DNA of 30,932 nucleotides from DROE01 sp964569865 (GCA_964569865.1 CAZMVQ010000027.1:1-30932), one strand, 5' to 3'. Positions 7,801-16,339 are shown, numbered from the stretch's first letter. Notes: generated by a model from the letters alone, not told the origin. A program made the numbers and translations.

Positions 7801-8483
7801 TGTTTTTACCCCTGCATGACAGCAACCCCATCAAGCACATAAAATTTGCCTATGTGAACTATTCACTGATCGCCATAACCAGCGTTATTTTTCTGATTCA
7901 GTACTCGCTGCCACAAAAAGCCAATTTCGAACTCACCATATATTTTGGCATGATCCCTGTGGTGGTGCGCGATATCGTGCCCCAGCCGCTGGCTTTTATT
8001 CCCGATCAATTACCCCTGATTACCTATGCGTTTTTACATGCAGACTGGCTGCACCTGCTTTCAAACATGCTGTTTCTGTTTGTTTTTGGCGATAATATTG
8101 AAGACGCCATGGGCCATTTCAGATATTTTATATTCTATATGGCCACCGCCGCTTTGGCAGCAGGTGCCCATCTGGTGATGAATTTAACCTCCAACGGCCC
8201 TCTGATCGGGGCTTCGGGCGCAGTGGCCGGAATTTTGGGGGCCTATATTGTGCTTTATCCCCACGCCAGAGTTTTTGTTCTGGCCCGGATAATAATTCCC
8301 ATACCCCTGCCGGTTCCCGCCTTCTGGTTTTTAGGATTTTGGATTGGCACCCAGTTTTTTTATGCCATGTTTGCCGGGGGCGGCACTGTTGCATGGTGGG
8401 CCCATATCGGGGGCATGCTGGCCGGAGCGACGCTGGCTTTAGTGTTTAAACGCCGCGAAGTCCCCCTGTTTGGCGGCAGGTGA
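7800..8483 (+). CDS. Rhomboid-family intramembrane serine protease
   Basis: Six-helix membrane protease of 227 aa. The catalytic dyad is Ser139 in IGASGAVAG and His202 in WWAHIGG. The conserved HLLSNMLFLFVFG is present near residues 85-97. The start is the ATG at 7800, which overlaps the upstream stop by one base; earlier in-frame codons are inside the adenosyltransferase gene. Substrates are unknown. The pairing with the PduO gene is likely operonic without an obvious functional link. Confidence 0.92.
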   Translation: MFLPLHDSNPIKHIKFAYVNYSLIAITSVIFLIQYSLPQKANFELTIYFGMIPVVVRDIVPQPLAFIPDQLPLITYAFLHADWLHLLSNMLFLFVFGDNIEDAMGHFRYFIFYMATAALAAGAHLVMNLTSNGPLIGASGAVAGILGAYIVLYPHARVFVLARIIIPIPLPVPAFWFLGFWIGTQFFYAMFAGGGTVAWWAHIGGMLAGATLALVFKRREVPLFGGR

Positions 8484-8537
8484 TTGGCCGGAAAGCTGCC
8501 AAACTCTTTATTTACTTTGCTTCCCTAAAATCGCCCC

Positions 8538-8723
8538 ATGAATTTAGATATTGCATCACAGGCGTTTAATTTAAAGCAAGTGCAGACTCAGGCGTCAGCA
8601 CAATTCGCTGTAATTAAAAACCGCCAAGAAATGGATAAAATGCTGATTGAAATGGTTGACGCGGTTTCAAAAAGCGCCCCCCCGCCCCCCGGCATGGGCA
8701 CAAGGGTCGATAAGTCTGCCTAA
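8538..8723 (+). CDS. YjfB-like putative motility-associated small protein
   Basis: A 61-aa polar protein with a predicted amphipathic helix (about residues 4-45: ASQAFNLKQVQTQASAQFAV onward) and a proline-rich tail, APPPPGMG, ending in VDKSA. This resembles the short YjfB family, often labelled putative motility protein. That name rests on weak association, and nothing flagellar is nearby. There is no clear Shine-Dalgarno before the ATG. It lies 54 nt after the rhomboid gene and may share its transcript. Confidence 0.55.
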   Translation: MNLDIASQAFNLKQVQTQASAQFAVIKNRQEMDKMLIEMVDAVSKSAPPPPGMGTRVDKSA

Positions 8724-8767
8724 GAGCGTTCTTGTTCAGGCCCCCATCAAACTAATATAAAACGGGT

Positions 8768-9439
8768 CTAACTTAACGAGCCAAATTCAATCAGTGTATC
8801 AATCAGTTTAAACGCTGATGGACTATCCCATTCCGCAGGGCCCTGTAATACTGCCAATTCACACCCCTTGGCATCCAGCAACAGGGTTGTGGGCAGACCA
8901 AGAGAAACTCCGCTCCTTTGCAATCTCTCAAAAGCCGCAAATGTTGGATCGGCCAACAAAGGCAGGCTCTCAAGACCAAACTCATCTAAAAATTCACGGG
9001 CAAGTTTTATGCCCTCATCTCCCAGATCAAGATCAATGGTTAAAACCTGAAAATCAGCTATATCATAGGCTCTGGCCAGATTATTCAACGCTGGCATTTC
9101 TTCACGACAGGGCCCGCACCATGTGGCCCAAAAATTTACCAATAACGGTTTGCCGGTAAACTCAGCCAAAGTCATAGGGTTCATATCCTCATCGACAAAT
9201 TCCAGATCAGAATACCCCCGCCCGGTCCCGGTGGGCAAAACCGCCGCCAACTGCCCAACCGTTACGGCATCAAGCGCAGCCAAAACATCAGCGTCGACCG
9301 AACATTCCTGAGCAACGGTAGTTGCAGAGTTGCTAAGCCATAAAACGCTCGCTATACCTAGCGCACTACCAAAAACAACAATGGGCACCACCAGCCTGGC
9401 GATCGGTTTTTTGCCGTTTTCTTCAGTTTGTTGAGACAT
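8768..9439 (-). CDS. TlpA-like membrane-anchored thioredoxin
   Basis: A 223-aa periplasmic thiol-disulfide oxidoreductase. One N-terminal transmembrane anchor lies at about residues 15-36. The thioredoxin fold carries the redox-active WCGPC at 107-111, preceded by LVNFWAT. The cis-proline region is GLPTTLLLD. The ATG at 9439 has a strong GGGAGG 7 nt upstream; a TTG six codons earlier is less likely. It is divergent from argH with 53 nt between starts, an arrangement I recall from other Hyphomicrobiales. TlpA proteins usually keep periplasmic thiols reduced, for example for cytochrome oxidase or cytochrome c maturation; the partner here is not known. Confidence 0.9.
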   Translation of the reverse strand: MSQQTEENGKKPIARLVVPIVVFGSALGIASVLWLSNSATTVAQECSVDADVLAALDAVTVGQLAAVLPTGTGRGYSDLEFVDEDMNPMTLAEFTGKPLLVNFWATWCGPCREEMPALNNLARAYDIADFQVLTIDLDLGDEGIKLAREFLDEFGLESLPLLADPTFAAFERLQRSGVSLGLPTTLLLDAKGCELAVLQGPAEWDSPSAFKLIDTLIEFGSLS

Positions 9440-9492
9440 ATCAAACCTCCCGTTCAAAATTCTTTAACGCACGGGCCACCATAGAGGGACCA

Positions 9493-10875
9493 ATGAGTAA
9501 TCGTATGTGGGGCGGACGTTTTGCCGCCGGACCGGACGCCATAATGGAAGAAATCAACGCCTCCATCGGCTATGATAAACGCTTTTTTCGCCAGGATATC
9601 GCCGGCTCCATTGCCCATGCCAACATGTTGGCGGCGACCGGGATCATTTCAAAAGATGATAAAAACGCTATCACCGCTGCTCTAGCAGAATTGCAAAAAG
9701 ATATCGAACAAAACAAGTTCAATTTTTCGCGTGCGCTTGAGGATATTCACATGAATATTGAAAGCGCACTGGCTCAAAAGATCGGCGACCCCGCAGCCCG
9801 CCTGCACACGGCCCGATCACGTAATGATCAGGTGGCCACCGATTTTCGCCTCTATGTGCGCGATGTGGTGGATTTACTAGTTGGGCAGATTTCTAAATTA
9901 CAAACAGCTCTGGTCAAACGGGCTGATGAAGAAGCTGAAACAATCATGCCCGGCTTTACCCATCTACAGACCGCTCAACCGGTTACCCTTGGCCATCATC
10001 TTTTGGCCTATGTGGAAATGCTCAGTCGCGACTATCACCGGCTTTTAGATGCCAGAAAACGCATAAACATTTCTCCCCTCGGCGCCGCCGCACTTGCCGG
10101 AACCAGCTTTCCCATCGATCGGGAAATGAGCGCCAAAGAACTCGGGTTTGATAAACCTGCCGCCAATTCCCTTGATGCGGTATCGGACAGGGATTTTGTC
10201 ATCGAAACCCTCTCGGCCGCCTCTATCTGCGCCATGCATCTTTCTCGCTTTGCCGAAGAGCTGGTCATCTGGTCCACCCCCCAGTTTGGCTTTGTCAGAC
10301 TTTCTGATCGCTTTTCCACCGGCTCGTCGATTATGCCCCAAAAGCGCAATCCGGATGCCGCCGAACTTATTCGGGCTAAAATCGGGAGAATTTTTGGCGC
10401 GCAAGTGGCCATGACCATGGTGATGAAGGGCTTGCCTTTGACCTATTCCAAAGACATGCAGGAAGATAAAGAGGGCGCTTTTGATGCCTTTGATACATTA
10501 TCCCTCTCCCTTGCTGCCATGACGGGAATGGTTGACGATATTAGCTTTAATCGCCCCGCCATGGAAAAAGCGGCAGGGGCCGGATTTTCCACCGCCACCG
10601 ATCTGGCTGACTGGCTGGTACGCACATTGAATATGCCCTTTCGGGATGCCCATCACGTCACCGGAGAAATTGTGGCGCTGGCCGAAAAAAACCAGTGCAC
10701 TCTGGAACAGTTGAGCATTGAGCAAATGCAATCGGTAGAAAAGAATATCACCGAGGCAGTATTTGAAGTATTGGGAGTAATAAACTCGGTAAACAGCCGC
10801 ACAAGCTATGGTGGCACTGCCCCCAAGAATGTGCGCGAGCAGGTTAAAATCTGGCAAAAAATTCTGGAAAGCTAA
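9493..10875 (+). CDS. argH: Argininosuccinate lyase
   Basis: Last step of arginine biosynthesis: argininosuccinate to arginine plus fumarate. The protein is 460 aa, normal for the family. The superfamily signature GSSIMPQKRNPD is at residues 277-288, with the catalytic serine in the flexible loop (S279). FTHLQTAQP (155-163) carries the conserved Thr-His. HTARSRNDQ (105-113) is also diagnostic. lysA follows after only 4 nt, so the pair is almost certainly one operon. The small lipoprotein gene often found between these two genes in related genomes is absent. Confidence 0.97.
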   Translation: MSNRMWGGRFAAGPDAIMEEINASIGYDKRFFRQDIAGSIAHANMLAATGIISKDDKNAITAALAELQKDIEQNKFNFSRALEDIHMNIESALAQKIGDPAARLHTARSRNDQVATDFRLYVRDVVDLLVGQISKLQTALVKRADEEAETIMPGFTHLQTAQPVTLGHHLLAYVEMLSRDYHRLLDARKRINISPLGAAALAGTSFPIDREMSAKELGFDKPAANSLDAVSDRDFVIETLSAASICAMHLSRFAEELVIWSTPQFGFVRLSDRFSTGSSIMPQKRNPDAAELIRAKIGRIFGAQVAMTMVMKGLPLTYSKDMQEDKEGAFDAFDTLSLSLAAMTGMVDDISFNRPAMEKAAGAGFSTATDLADWLVRTLNMPFRDAHHVTGEIVALAEKNQCTLEQLSIEQMQSVEKNITEAVFEVLGVINSVNSRTSYGGTAPKNVREQVKIWQKILES

Positions 10876-10879
10876 AAAA

Positions 10880-12148
10880 TTGGTCCATCACTTTACTTAT
10901 AAAAACGCCGTCCTGCATGCGGAAGATATTTCCATTCCAGAGCTGGCCAAACAATATGGCACGCCGTTTTATTGTTATTCTGCGGCCACCTTAAAACGAC
11001 ATATTTCTGTAATGCAAAAAGCTTTTACAGGCATAAATACGCTTGTCGCCTATGCCATGAAAGCCAATCCAAATCAGGCAATCCTCACCCTTTTGGCCAA
11101 CGAGGGGGCGGGGGCCGATGTGGTATCCCTAGGAGAGCTTGAGAGAGCCGTCGCGGCAGGAATCCCCCCTGAAAAAATTGTTTTTTCCGGTGTGGCAAAA
11201 ACCAAAGAAGAAATGACCCGCGGATTAAAACTTGGAATTAAATGCTTTAATATTGAAAGTGAGCCGGAGCTTTTTGTTCTCGATGATGTGGCAAAAAGCC
11301 TCGGCGTAATAGCTCCGGTTTCCGTTAGAATCAATCCCAATGTTGATGCAAAAACCCATGCTAAAATCTCCACCGGCAAGGCCGAAGATAAATTTGGTAT
11401 TTCATATGAACTGGCTGGGCATATTTACGACAAAATCGCTTCCTGTTCCAACCTCAGAGCCATTGGCATAGATATGCATATCGGTTCCCAGATCACCAAT
11501 CTTGAACCGTTTGACAACGCCTTTTCCCTAATGGTTGATCTGGTTAAATCCCTGCGCGCCAGTGGCCACGCCATCACCCATGTGGATGTGGGCGGAGGCC
11601 TTGGAATTCCGTATAAAAATGATAGTTCTCCCCCACCCGATCCCTTGGCCTATGCTGCTGTGGTTAAAGAAAAAGTTGCCCCCCTTGATTGCGAACTGAT
11701 CTTGGAACCCGGCAGAATGATTGCTGGAAATGCAGGCATTCTGGTTACAAAAATTGAATATGTAAAAACCGGCAGCAAAAAATCATTTTATATTGTCGAT
11801 GCGGGCATGAACGATCTTTTGCGTCCCACTCTATATGAAGTATTTCATGAGATTGTTCCGGTAATCCAACCACAAAAATCCGATAAAACCATAAAAGTGG
11901 ATATAGTCGGCCCGGTTTGTGAAAGTGGCGATTACCTTGGTAAAGATCGCGAGCTTGCTGAGCTCAAATCTGGCGACCTATTGGCCGTCATGAGCGCTGG
12001 TGCCTATGGAGCCACCATGTCATCAAGCTATAATTCACGCCCGTTGATTTTAGAAATTCTGGTCGATGGCGATAGATCCCACGCCATTCGTCCGCGCCAA
12101 ACCATTAAAGAGCTGATAGATCAGGACAGCGTTCCAGACTGGCTATAA
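10880..12148 (+). CDS. lysA: Diaminopimelate decarboxylase
   Basis: PLP enzyme converting meso-diaminopimelate to lysine, 422 aa. The PLP lysine is K61 in AYAMKANPN. Other fold-type III motifs are HIGSQI (200-205), VGGGLGIPY (237-245), EPGR (276-279) and the active-site CESGD (347-351), with SSYNSRP near the C-terminus. The start is TTG at 10880: it gives MVHHFTYKNAVLHAED, the expected N-terminus, with GGAA about 10 nt upstream. A GTG at 10808 lies inside argH and would add a non-homologous extension. It is followed by the best copy of the intergenic palindrome (12149-12168). Confidence 0.96.
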   Translation: MVHHFTYKNAVLHAEDISIPELAKQYGTPFYCYSAATLKRHISVMQKAFTGINTLVAYAMKANPNQAILTLLANEGAGADVVSLGELERAVAAGIPPEKIVFSGVAKTKEEMTRGLKLGIKCFNIESEPELFVLDDVAKSLGVIAPVSVRINPNVDAKTHAKISTGKAEDKFGISYELAGHIYDKIASCSNLRAIGIDMHIGSQITNLEPFDNAFSLMVDLVKSLRASGHAITHVDVGGGLGIPYKNDSSPPPDPLAYAAVVKEKVAPLDCELILEPGRMIAGNAGILVTKIEYVKTGSKKSFYIVDAGMNDLLRPTLYEVFHEIVPVIQPQKSDKTIKVDIVGPVCESGDYLGKDRELAELKSGDLLAVMSAGAYGATMSSSYNSRPLILEILVDGDRSHAIRPRQTIKELIDQDSVPDWL

Positions 12149-12168
12149 CCTAGGGTCAGGACCCTAAG
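12149..12168. repeat. Interspersed palindrome, type copy
   Basis: CCTAGGGTCAGGACCCTAAG contains a perfect inverted repeat: TAGGGTC, spacer AG, GACCCTA. It sits in the 32-nt gap between the convergent lysA and response-regulator genes. No T tract follows on either strand, so it is not a standard intrinsic terminator. Related copies are at 906-921, 7184-7195, 15463-15474, 22746-22762 and 24965-24996, and more loosely at 2049-2065. Confidence 0.75.
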
Positions 12169-12180
12169 TCTCACCCCAAC

Positions 12181-12597
12181 CTATCCGGTTTTGTTTATCA
12201 TCTGGCGGGATAGGGAAAGTATTTCCACCGGTTTGCCAATCAAAGCATCTGAAACTTTTTCCAACAGGTCGGCCATGGCAAACGGTTTGGATATAACGTC
12301 ATAAACCAGCTGATCAAGCCCGTGGGCTCTTTCACGCTGATCGGCAAACCCGGTCATTAGCAAAATGGGCAAATCCGGATAGCTGGCCCCCACTTCCAGA
12401 GCTAGTGCAATTCCATCCATAACCGGCATTTTCACATCAGATAATAGCAGCTCAAAATTGCCCTGCTCTTCCATAAGGATTTCTGCCGCCAATCCACCAT
12501 CAGAGGCCTCGACCACTTCATGCCCGGCATGGCGCAAGGCCAACACGACAAACAGCCGTACATTGTCATCATCTTCAGCAACCAAAATCCGCGCCAT
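12181..12597 (-). CDS. Single-domain response regulator (CpdR-like)
   Basis: A 138-aa stand-alone receiver domain. The acidic pocket is E8-D9-D10, the phosphoacceptor D54 in LLLSDVKMP, the switch Thr82 in LLMTGF and the conserved Lys104 in SKPF. There is no DNA-binding output domain. It resembles CpdR-type regulators of alphaproteobacteria, which control ClpXP-dependent proteolysis in the cell cycle; that assignment is an inference from the receiver alone. The ATG has GGAG upstream. It lies 3' of the zinc-ribbon gene on the same strand, close to ftsEX, so a cell-cycle role is plausible. Confidence 0.85.
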   Translation of the reverse strand: MARILVAEDDDNVRLFVVLALRHAGHEVVEASDGGLAAEILMEEQGNFELLLSDVKMPVMDGIALALEVGASYPDLPILLMTGFADQRERAHGLDQLVYDVISKPFAMADLLEKVSDALIGKPVEILSLSRQMINKTG

Positions 12598-12672
12598 AAT
12601 TTACTCCATACTTACTTTTTTATTTGCGATATTTTTTTCAAACCTGATCCCGAATTTGAATCTGCTCTATCC

Positions 12673-13509
12673 CTAATTTGCACTTTCAAACGCCAGGCGA
12701 ACCGAACGTGTACTCTCAGGTGGAGAGCTTAATTGGGTATGTAGCGCAATCCATTCACCCGGAAGAATAATTGAGGCTTTGGGCGTTATGCTCCATTCAT
12801 AAATCGATATCCCATCTTCATCCAACAGAGAAATATTCACCCTTGGTACAATTACCTGATTAGAACTCACAGAACCTATCTCAGCGGTAATATAGAGAAT
12901 TTCCCCTCCTTCATTCAGGCTTTTTAGGGTTTCCACTTGTGAAAACTCCAGCCCGACTACATTCACACCCAGTCCAACGGATTGATAAATGCCTGCAAGA
13001 TCAGGAAAAGCACGAACAATATTACCCCTGAAAATCAGCACGAAAAGAATGAGCAATGTAAAAACCACAGTACCGGCAATTCGAACTGCTCGGCGCATTT
13101 TCGCGCGCGGCATCGAACGATTAATGGCACTTTTTCGCCACTCCATATCAGCTCGCTGTTTTGCAGCTTCACTGGGTTCGTCCGATTGTTTTTCTCTTGC
13201 GCCCTTATGCTGATTTTTTTCGCTTTGTTTCAACGCTTCCAAGGGTTGGTTTTCTTTTTCTACCGCCTCAAAGGCGGCATCCATTTCATCTTCATCAATT
13301 TTTTTGCTTGCTGCTTGATGGTTATCGCCAACAGCGGGTTGATTTTGGTCGTCATTAGAAGGCTCAGCAAATGCCCGCCAATCTTTTTGGCAATTAGCAC
13401 AGCGCACTTTGCGGCCCGATTTCCCTATTAAATCGGGGGCCACTTGAAATTGCGCTGCGCAATTTGGGCATATTATTATGCTGCCTGTTATGTTTGCTTG
13501 CTCGTTCAC
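12673..13509 (-). CDS. Zinc-ribbon (MJ0042-type) DUF3426-like membrane protein
   Basis: A 278-aa protein. The N-terminal zinc ribbon has C14-x2-C17 and C37-x2-C40. A long charged, Glu/Gln-rich linker spans about residues 45-135. One transmembrane helix lies near 142-162 after a basic patch, RAKMRR. A C-terminal extracytoplasmic domain has a beta-rich pattern ending in PPESTRSVRLAFE. This matches the zinc-ribbon/DUF3426 proteins found beside ftsEX in Hyphomicrobiales; function is unknown. The start is GTG at 13509. It is divergent from ftsE across 261 nt and precedes the response regulator by 75 nt. Confidence 0.85.
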   Translation of the reverse strand: MNEQANITGSIIICPNCAAQFQVAPDLIGKSGRKVRCANCQKDWRAFAEPSNDDQNQPAVGDNHQAASKKIDEDEMDAAFEAVEKENQPLEALKQSEKNQHKGAREKQSDEPSEAAKQRADMEWRKSAINRSMPRAKMRRAVRIAGTVVFTLLILFVLIFRGNIVRAFPDLAGIYQSVGLGVNVVGLEFSQVETLKSLNEGGEILYITAEIGSVSSNQVIVPRVNISLLDEDGISIYEWSITPKASIILPGEWIALHTQLSSPPESTRSVRLAFESAN

Positions 13510-13691
13510 GATAAAAGGTGTAGCCCCATGACGTTAATACTCCCCAAACAAGGCTTTTGCAGTTCGCTAATTTCTTGGATCAACACCTCAAACCCGAGCA
13601 AATGAAATATAGGGTTTAGAACCAGTTAAAATTTGAACTATTCAGGAATTTTTACCTCTGCAAAAACCGCAGCTGCTAATATTTCTTTTTT

Positions 13692-13704
13692 GAACATCAT
13701 GTTC
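13692..13704. promoter_or_regulatory. Palindrome upstream of ftsE
   Basis: GAACATCATGTTC is a perfect 13-nt palindrome (GAACAT, C, ATGTTC) about 66 nt upstream of the ftsE start in the 261-nt divergent region. It could be a transcription-factor site. The spacing GAAC-N5-GTTC fits neither the Gram-positive LexA box (N4) nor the alphaproteobacterial direct repeat (GTTC-N7-GTTC). The rest of 13510-13770 shows no gene. Confidence 0.3.
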
Positions 13705-13770
13705 TCGCGATCATCGCTCAGGCATGGCAATATATCAAAGATGAACCATTGATTCGAAAGGCTTTTCCGC

Positions 13771-14433
13771 TTGATCCGATTTGAAAATGTTGGCTTGGCA
13801 TATGGTAATGAACCAGAGGTGCTAAAAAACCTTTCCTTTTCCATCAAACCCGGCTCTTTCCATTTCCTGACCGGCCCTTCCGGCGCAGGGAAAACCTCTT
13901 TGTTGCGCCTGTTTTTGCTCTCCCTTCGTCCAACAACCGGCAAAATCACTATGTTCGGCGAGAAGGTAAGTCGACTAAATCAGGACCGGCTTTTACAATT
14001 GCGCCGCCATATCGGAATTGTTTTTCAGGAATTTCGTCTGCTTGATCACCTGACAACCTTTGAAAATGTAGCACTCCCCCTAAGAGTACTGGGCCAATCA
14101 GAAAGTGAATATGCAGGCAATGTCAAAGAATTGCTGGAATGGGTGGGTCTTGGTGAGCGCATAGATGCCCATCCGCCCCTATTGTCGGGTGGAGAAAAAC
14201 AACGGGCTGCAATTGCCCGCGCTGTGATCGCTCGACCAGACATTCTTTTGGCCGATGAGCCAACGGGAAACGTTGACCCGGAACTGGCCGAAAGGCTTTT
14301 GCATCTGTTTGCTGAATTGAACCGAATGGGAACGACCATTATCATTGCCACCCATGAATTACCCTTGCTGGATAAATTCAAATATCCACAAATGCAGCTT
14401 TCCAACGGCAGGTTGAAAATTGATGGCTCCTGA
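13771..14433 (+). CDS. ftsE: Cell division ATP-binding protein FtsE
   Basis: ABC ATPase (220 aa) that with FtsX couples the divisome to peptidoglycan hydrolase activation. Walker A is GPSGAGKT (35-42), the Q-loop lies in IVFQEFRLL, the signature is LLSGGEKQR (137-145) and Walker B is ILLADEPTG (158-166). HELPLLD carries the H-loop. The start is TTG at 13771 with AAGG about 10 nt upstream; no ATG or GTG is suitably placed. The 3' end overlaps ftsX by 11 nt, so the two are translationally coupled. Confidence 0.94.
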   Translation: MIRFENVGLAYGNEPEVLKNLSFSIKPGSFHFLTGPSGAGKTSLLRLFLLSLRPTTGKITMFGEKVSRLNQDRLLQLRRHIGIVFQEFRLLDHLTTFENVALPLRVLGQSESEYAGNVKELLEWVGLGERIDAHPPLLSGGEKQRAAIARAVIARPDILLADEPTGNVDPELAERLLHLFAELNRMGTTIIIATHELPLLDKFKYPQMQLSNGRLKIDGS

Positions 14434-15343
14434 AAAACCCAATAATCATAAAAAACCCAGCTCGATCGTCCCGGCTCACTCGGTTTCAGGACGAACTCTG
14501 ATGTTATTGATTACCATCATGACTTTTTTATCTGGCGTAACCCTTGGCGCAGTGGTGCTGGTGCAAAAATCAGCCATTGCATGGTCCAGCGAAGTGGGAC
14601 GCGAAGTCACCATTCAAATCCGCCCGATTGAGGGCGAGGTAATGCAAAGCAATGTCCGCACCGCCATAACTCTGGCCAACAGCGCTGCGGGAGTTTCAAG
14701 AGCCTTTGCACTTTCCCTTGATGAAAGTGAAGAACTTTTAACACCTTGGCTTGGTGAGGGGCTGGATCTTTCCGCCCTGCCCGTTCCACGCCTGATAATT
14801 GTTGAATTAGACAGGGCCGACGCTCAGGATATCGCCCAGCTAAAGGCCAGCATTGAAACAATTGCCGGAGCATCCCTAAATACCCACGCCGCCTGGCGTC
14901 AGCAATTAAACACCATGGCCGGAACTTTTGTGATTTCAGGCATGCTGGTTCTGTTTCTCATTGCCTCGGCAACAGTGTTGGCGATTATCTTTGCCACCCG
15001 TGGCACCATGTCCTCCAACAGAGCCATTGTTGATGTTTTACATTTTATCGGAGCATCAAACTCATTCATTGCAGCAGAATTTCAGGGACGTTTTTTGCAG
15101 ATCGGTCTGCGCGGAAGTATAGCGGGGGCGGTTGCCTCCGTACTGTTTTTCCTTGGAGCCGGAATTGCCGTCTCTTCCATTCTGCCTAATCAATCCGGCG
15201 CGCAGCTTGGCGCATTGTTTGGAACGTTTTCTTTAGGGTTCGAGGGAATTATTGCCGTGTCCTTGTTGGTTCCGGCAATTTCTGCTCTAACAGCTGTCAC
15301 TTCCAGACTGACTGTGCAAAGTTTTTTGCGCAACACTTCATAG
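14423..15343 (+). CDS. ftsX: Cell division protein FtsX
   Basis: Membrane partner of FtsE, 306 aa. A cytoplasmic N-terminal stretch is followed by TM1 (about residues 26-48), a periplasmic domain of roughly 110 residues, and three C-terminal helices beginning near AGTFVISGML. The order is that of FtsX/MacB-type permeases. The ATG at 14423 lies inside ftsE; a TTG directly before it is a possible alternative. In several related genomes a ydcF (DUF218) gene sits between ftsX and the acyltransferase. Here only 169 nt without a credible ORF separate them. Confidence 0.93.
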   Translation: MAPEKPNNHKKPSSIVPAHSVSGRTLMLLITIMTFLSGVTLGAVVLVQKSAIAWSSEVGREVTIQIRPIEGEVMQSNVRTAITLANSAAGVSRAFALSLDESEELLTPWLGEGLDLSALPVPRLIIVELDRADAQDIAQLKASIETIAGASLNTHAAWRQQLNTMAGTFVISGMLVLFLIASATVLAIIFATRGTMSSNRAIVDVLHFIGASNSFIAAEFQGRFLQIGLRGSIAGAVASVLFFLGAGIAVSSILPNQSGAQLGALFGTFSLGFEGIIAVSLLVPAISALTAVTSRLTVQSFLRNTS

Positions 15344-15459
15344 CAAATTTCGAATTATTGCTTTTTGCAACCTTATCTGAAGCGTTGTTGTGGTGTTTTC
15401 GATCAAAACCGTCTATCAGACATTTTTTGATCTGCATTGGCAGAAATGCCATGGTTGAC

Positions 15460-15489
15460 TTGCCTAGGGTCAGGCGGGTTATTTATAAT
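15460..15489 (+). promoter_or_regulatory. Candidate plsC promoter containing the palindrome half-site
   Basis: A perfect TATAAT (15484-15489) lies 24 nt before the plsC ATG, with TTGCCT (15460-15465) 18 nt upstream as a weak -35. CCTAGGGTCAGG (15463-15474) occupies the end of the -35 and the start of the spacer, where a bound protein could block RNA polymerase. Confidence 0.45.
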
Positions 15490-15512
15490 AAAAATATGCC
15501 GGAGACTAAAAC

Positions 15513-16301
15513 ATGATTGTTCAGGCTATTCGTTCAGGCATTTTTTATCTGCTTTTTTTCGTTGTCACTTTGGTTTTGTCCACGATTGCTTCCATCGGCG
15601 CACTCATCCCCCCATGGTCCCAAAAGATTGCCAGAACAATTGCCAATATCTGGGCCAAAACCAGCGGCGTATTATTGCTTTTGACGGTTGGAATAAAAAT
15701 CAAAGTCACCGGGTTGGAAAATCTTCCCGACACCCCGTGCATCGTGGCCAGCAAACATCAATCTGATCTGGATACAATTGCGCTTTATCCAAATCTTGGC
15801 GATCCGGCCTTCATCTCAAAAATCGAGCTTTTTAAAGTTCCACTTTTAGGCACAGTCATTCGCGCCATGGGCACAATTTCTGTGGATCGCAAGAAAAAAA
15901 GCACTGCCCTTCGCGACCTTATTGAACAGGGTCGCAACCGCATTGAAAGCGGGCAAAATATTTTTATTTTCCCCGAAGGCACTCGCAAAGCTCCCTTGGC
16001 CCCGCCCAATTTTCGCTTCGGCACCGCCAAACTTTATGAAGAACTCAATGTTCCCGTAGTACCGGTAGCGTTAAATTCCGGCCTGTATTGGGGGCGCAAT
16101 TCTTTGATCCTGTGGCCCGGAACCACCAAAATCGAAATTTTACCAGCCATATTGCCGGGTCTTCCGGCCAAGGAATTGCACGAAAAAATGATTGAGGCAA
16201 TTGATACCAATTCCAGAAAACTGGTTCTGGATGCCGTTGATAAAGGCCTGTCTCGACCCATTGATGCAGACTTCAGAGCCCGCATCGACAAAGCCCGCTG
16301 A
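15513..16301 (+). CDS. plsC: 1-acyl-sn-glycerol-3-phosphate acyltransferase
   Basis: Lysophosphatidate acyltransferase of phospholipid synthesis, 262 aa. The catalytic HX4D motif is H82-QSDL-D87, and the substrate-binding FPEGTR is at 153-158. GTISVDR near 120-126 and VPVVPVALNSG are further family blocks. One or two N-terminal hydrophobic segments (about 9-30 and 52-62) anchor it in the inner membrane. The ATG has GGAG 9 nt upstream. It follows ftsEX but has its own promoter-like sequence, so independent expression is likely. Confidence 0.93.
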   Translation: MIVQAIRSGIFYLLFFVVTLVLSTIASIGALIPPWSQKIARTIANIWAKTSGVLLLLTVGIKIKVTGLENLPDTPCIVASKHQSDLDTIALYPNLGDPAFISKIELFKVPLLGTVIRAMGTISVDRKKKSTALRDLIEQGRNRIESGQNIFIFPEGTRKAPLAPPNFRFGTAKLYEELNVPVVPVALNSGLYWGRNSLILWPGTTKIEILPAILPGLPAKELHEKMIEAIDTNSRKLVLDAVDKGLSRPIDADFRARIDKAR

Positions 16302-16339
16302 ATAAAGTTCCCTACTATATGTTGACATTATTTGCACCT

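Noticed and set aside
10035..10418. Long minus-strand ORF inside argH
   Set aside because: It is a shadow frame opposite the conserved argininosuccinate lyase; no start context or recognisable domain.
12149..12168. Intrinsic terminator between lysA and the response regulator
   Set aside because: The stem has only a 2-nt spacer between arms and no T tract on either strand.
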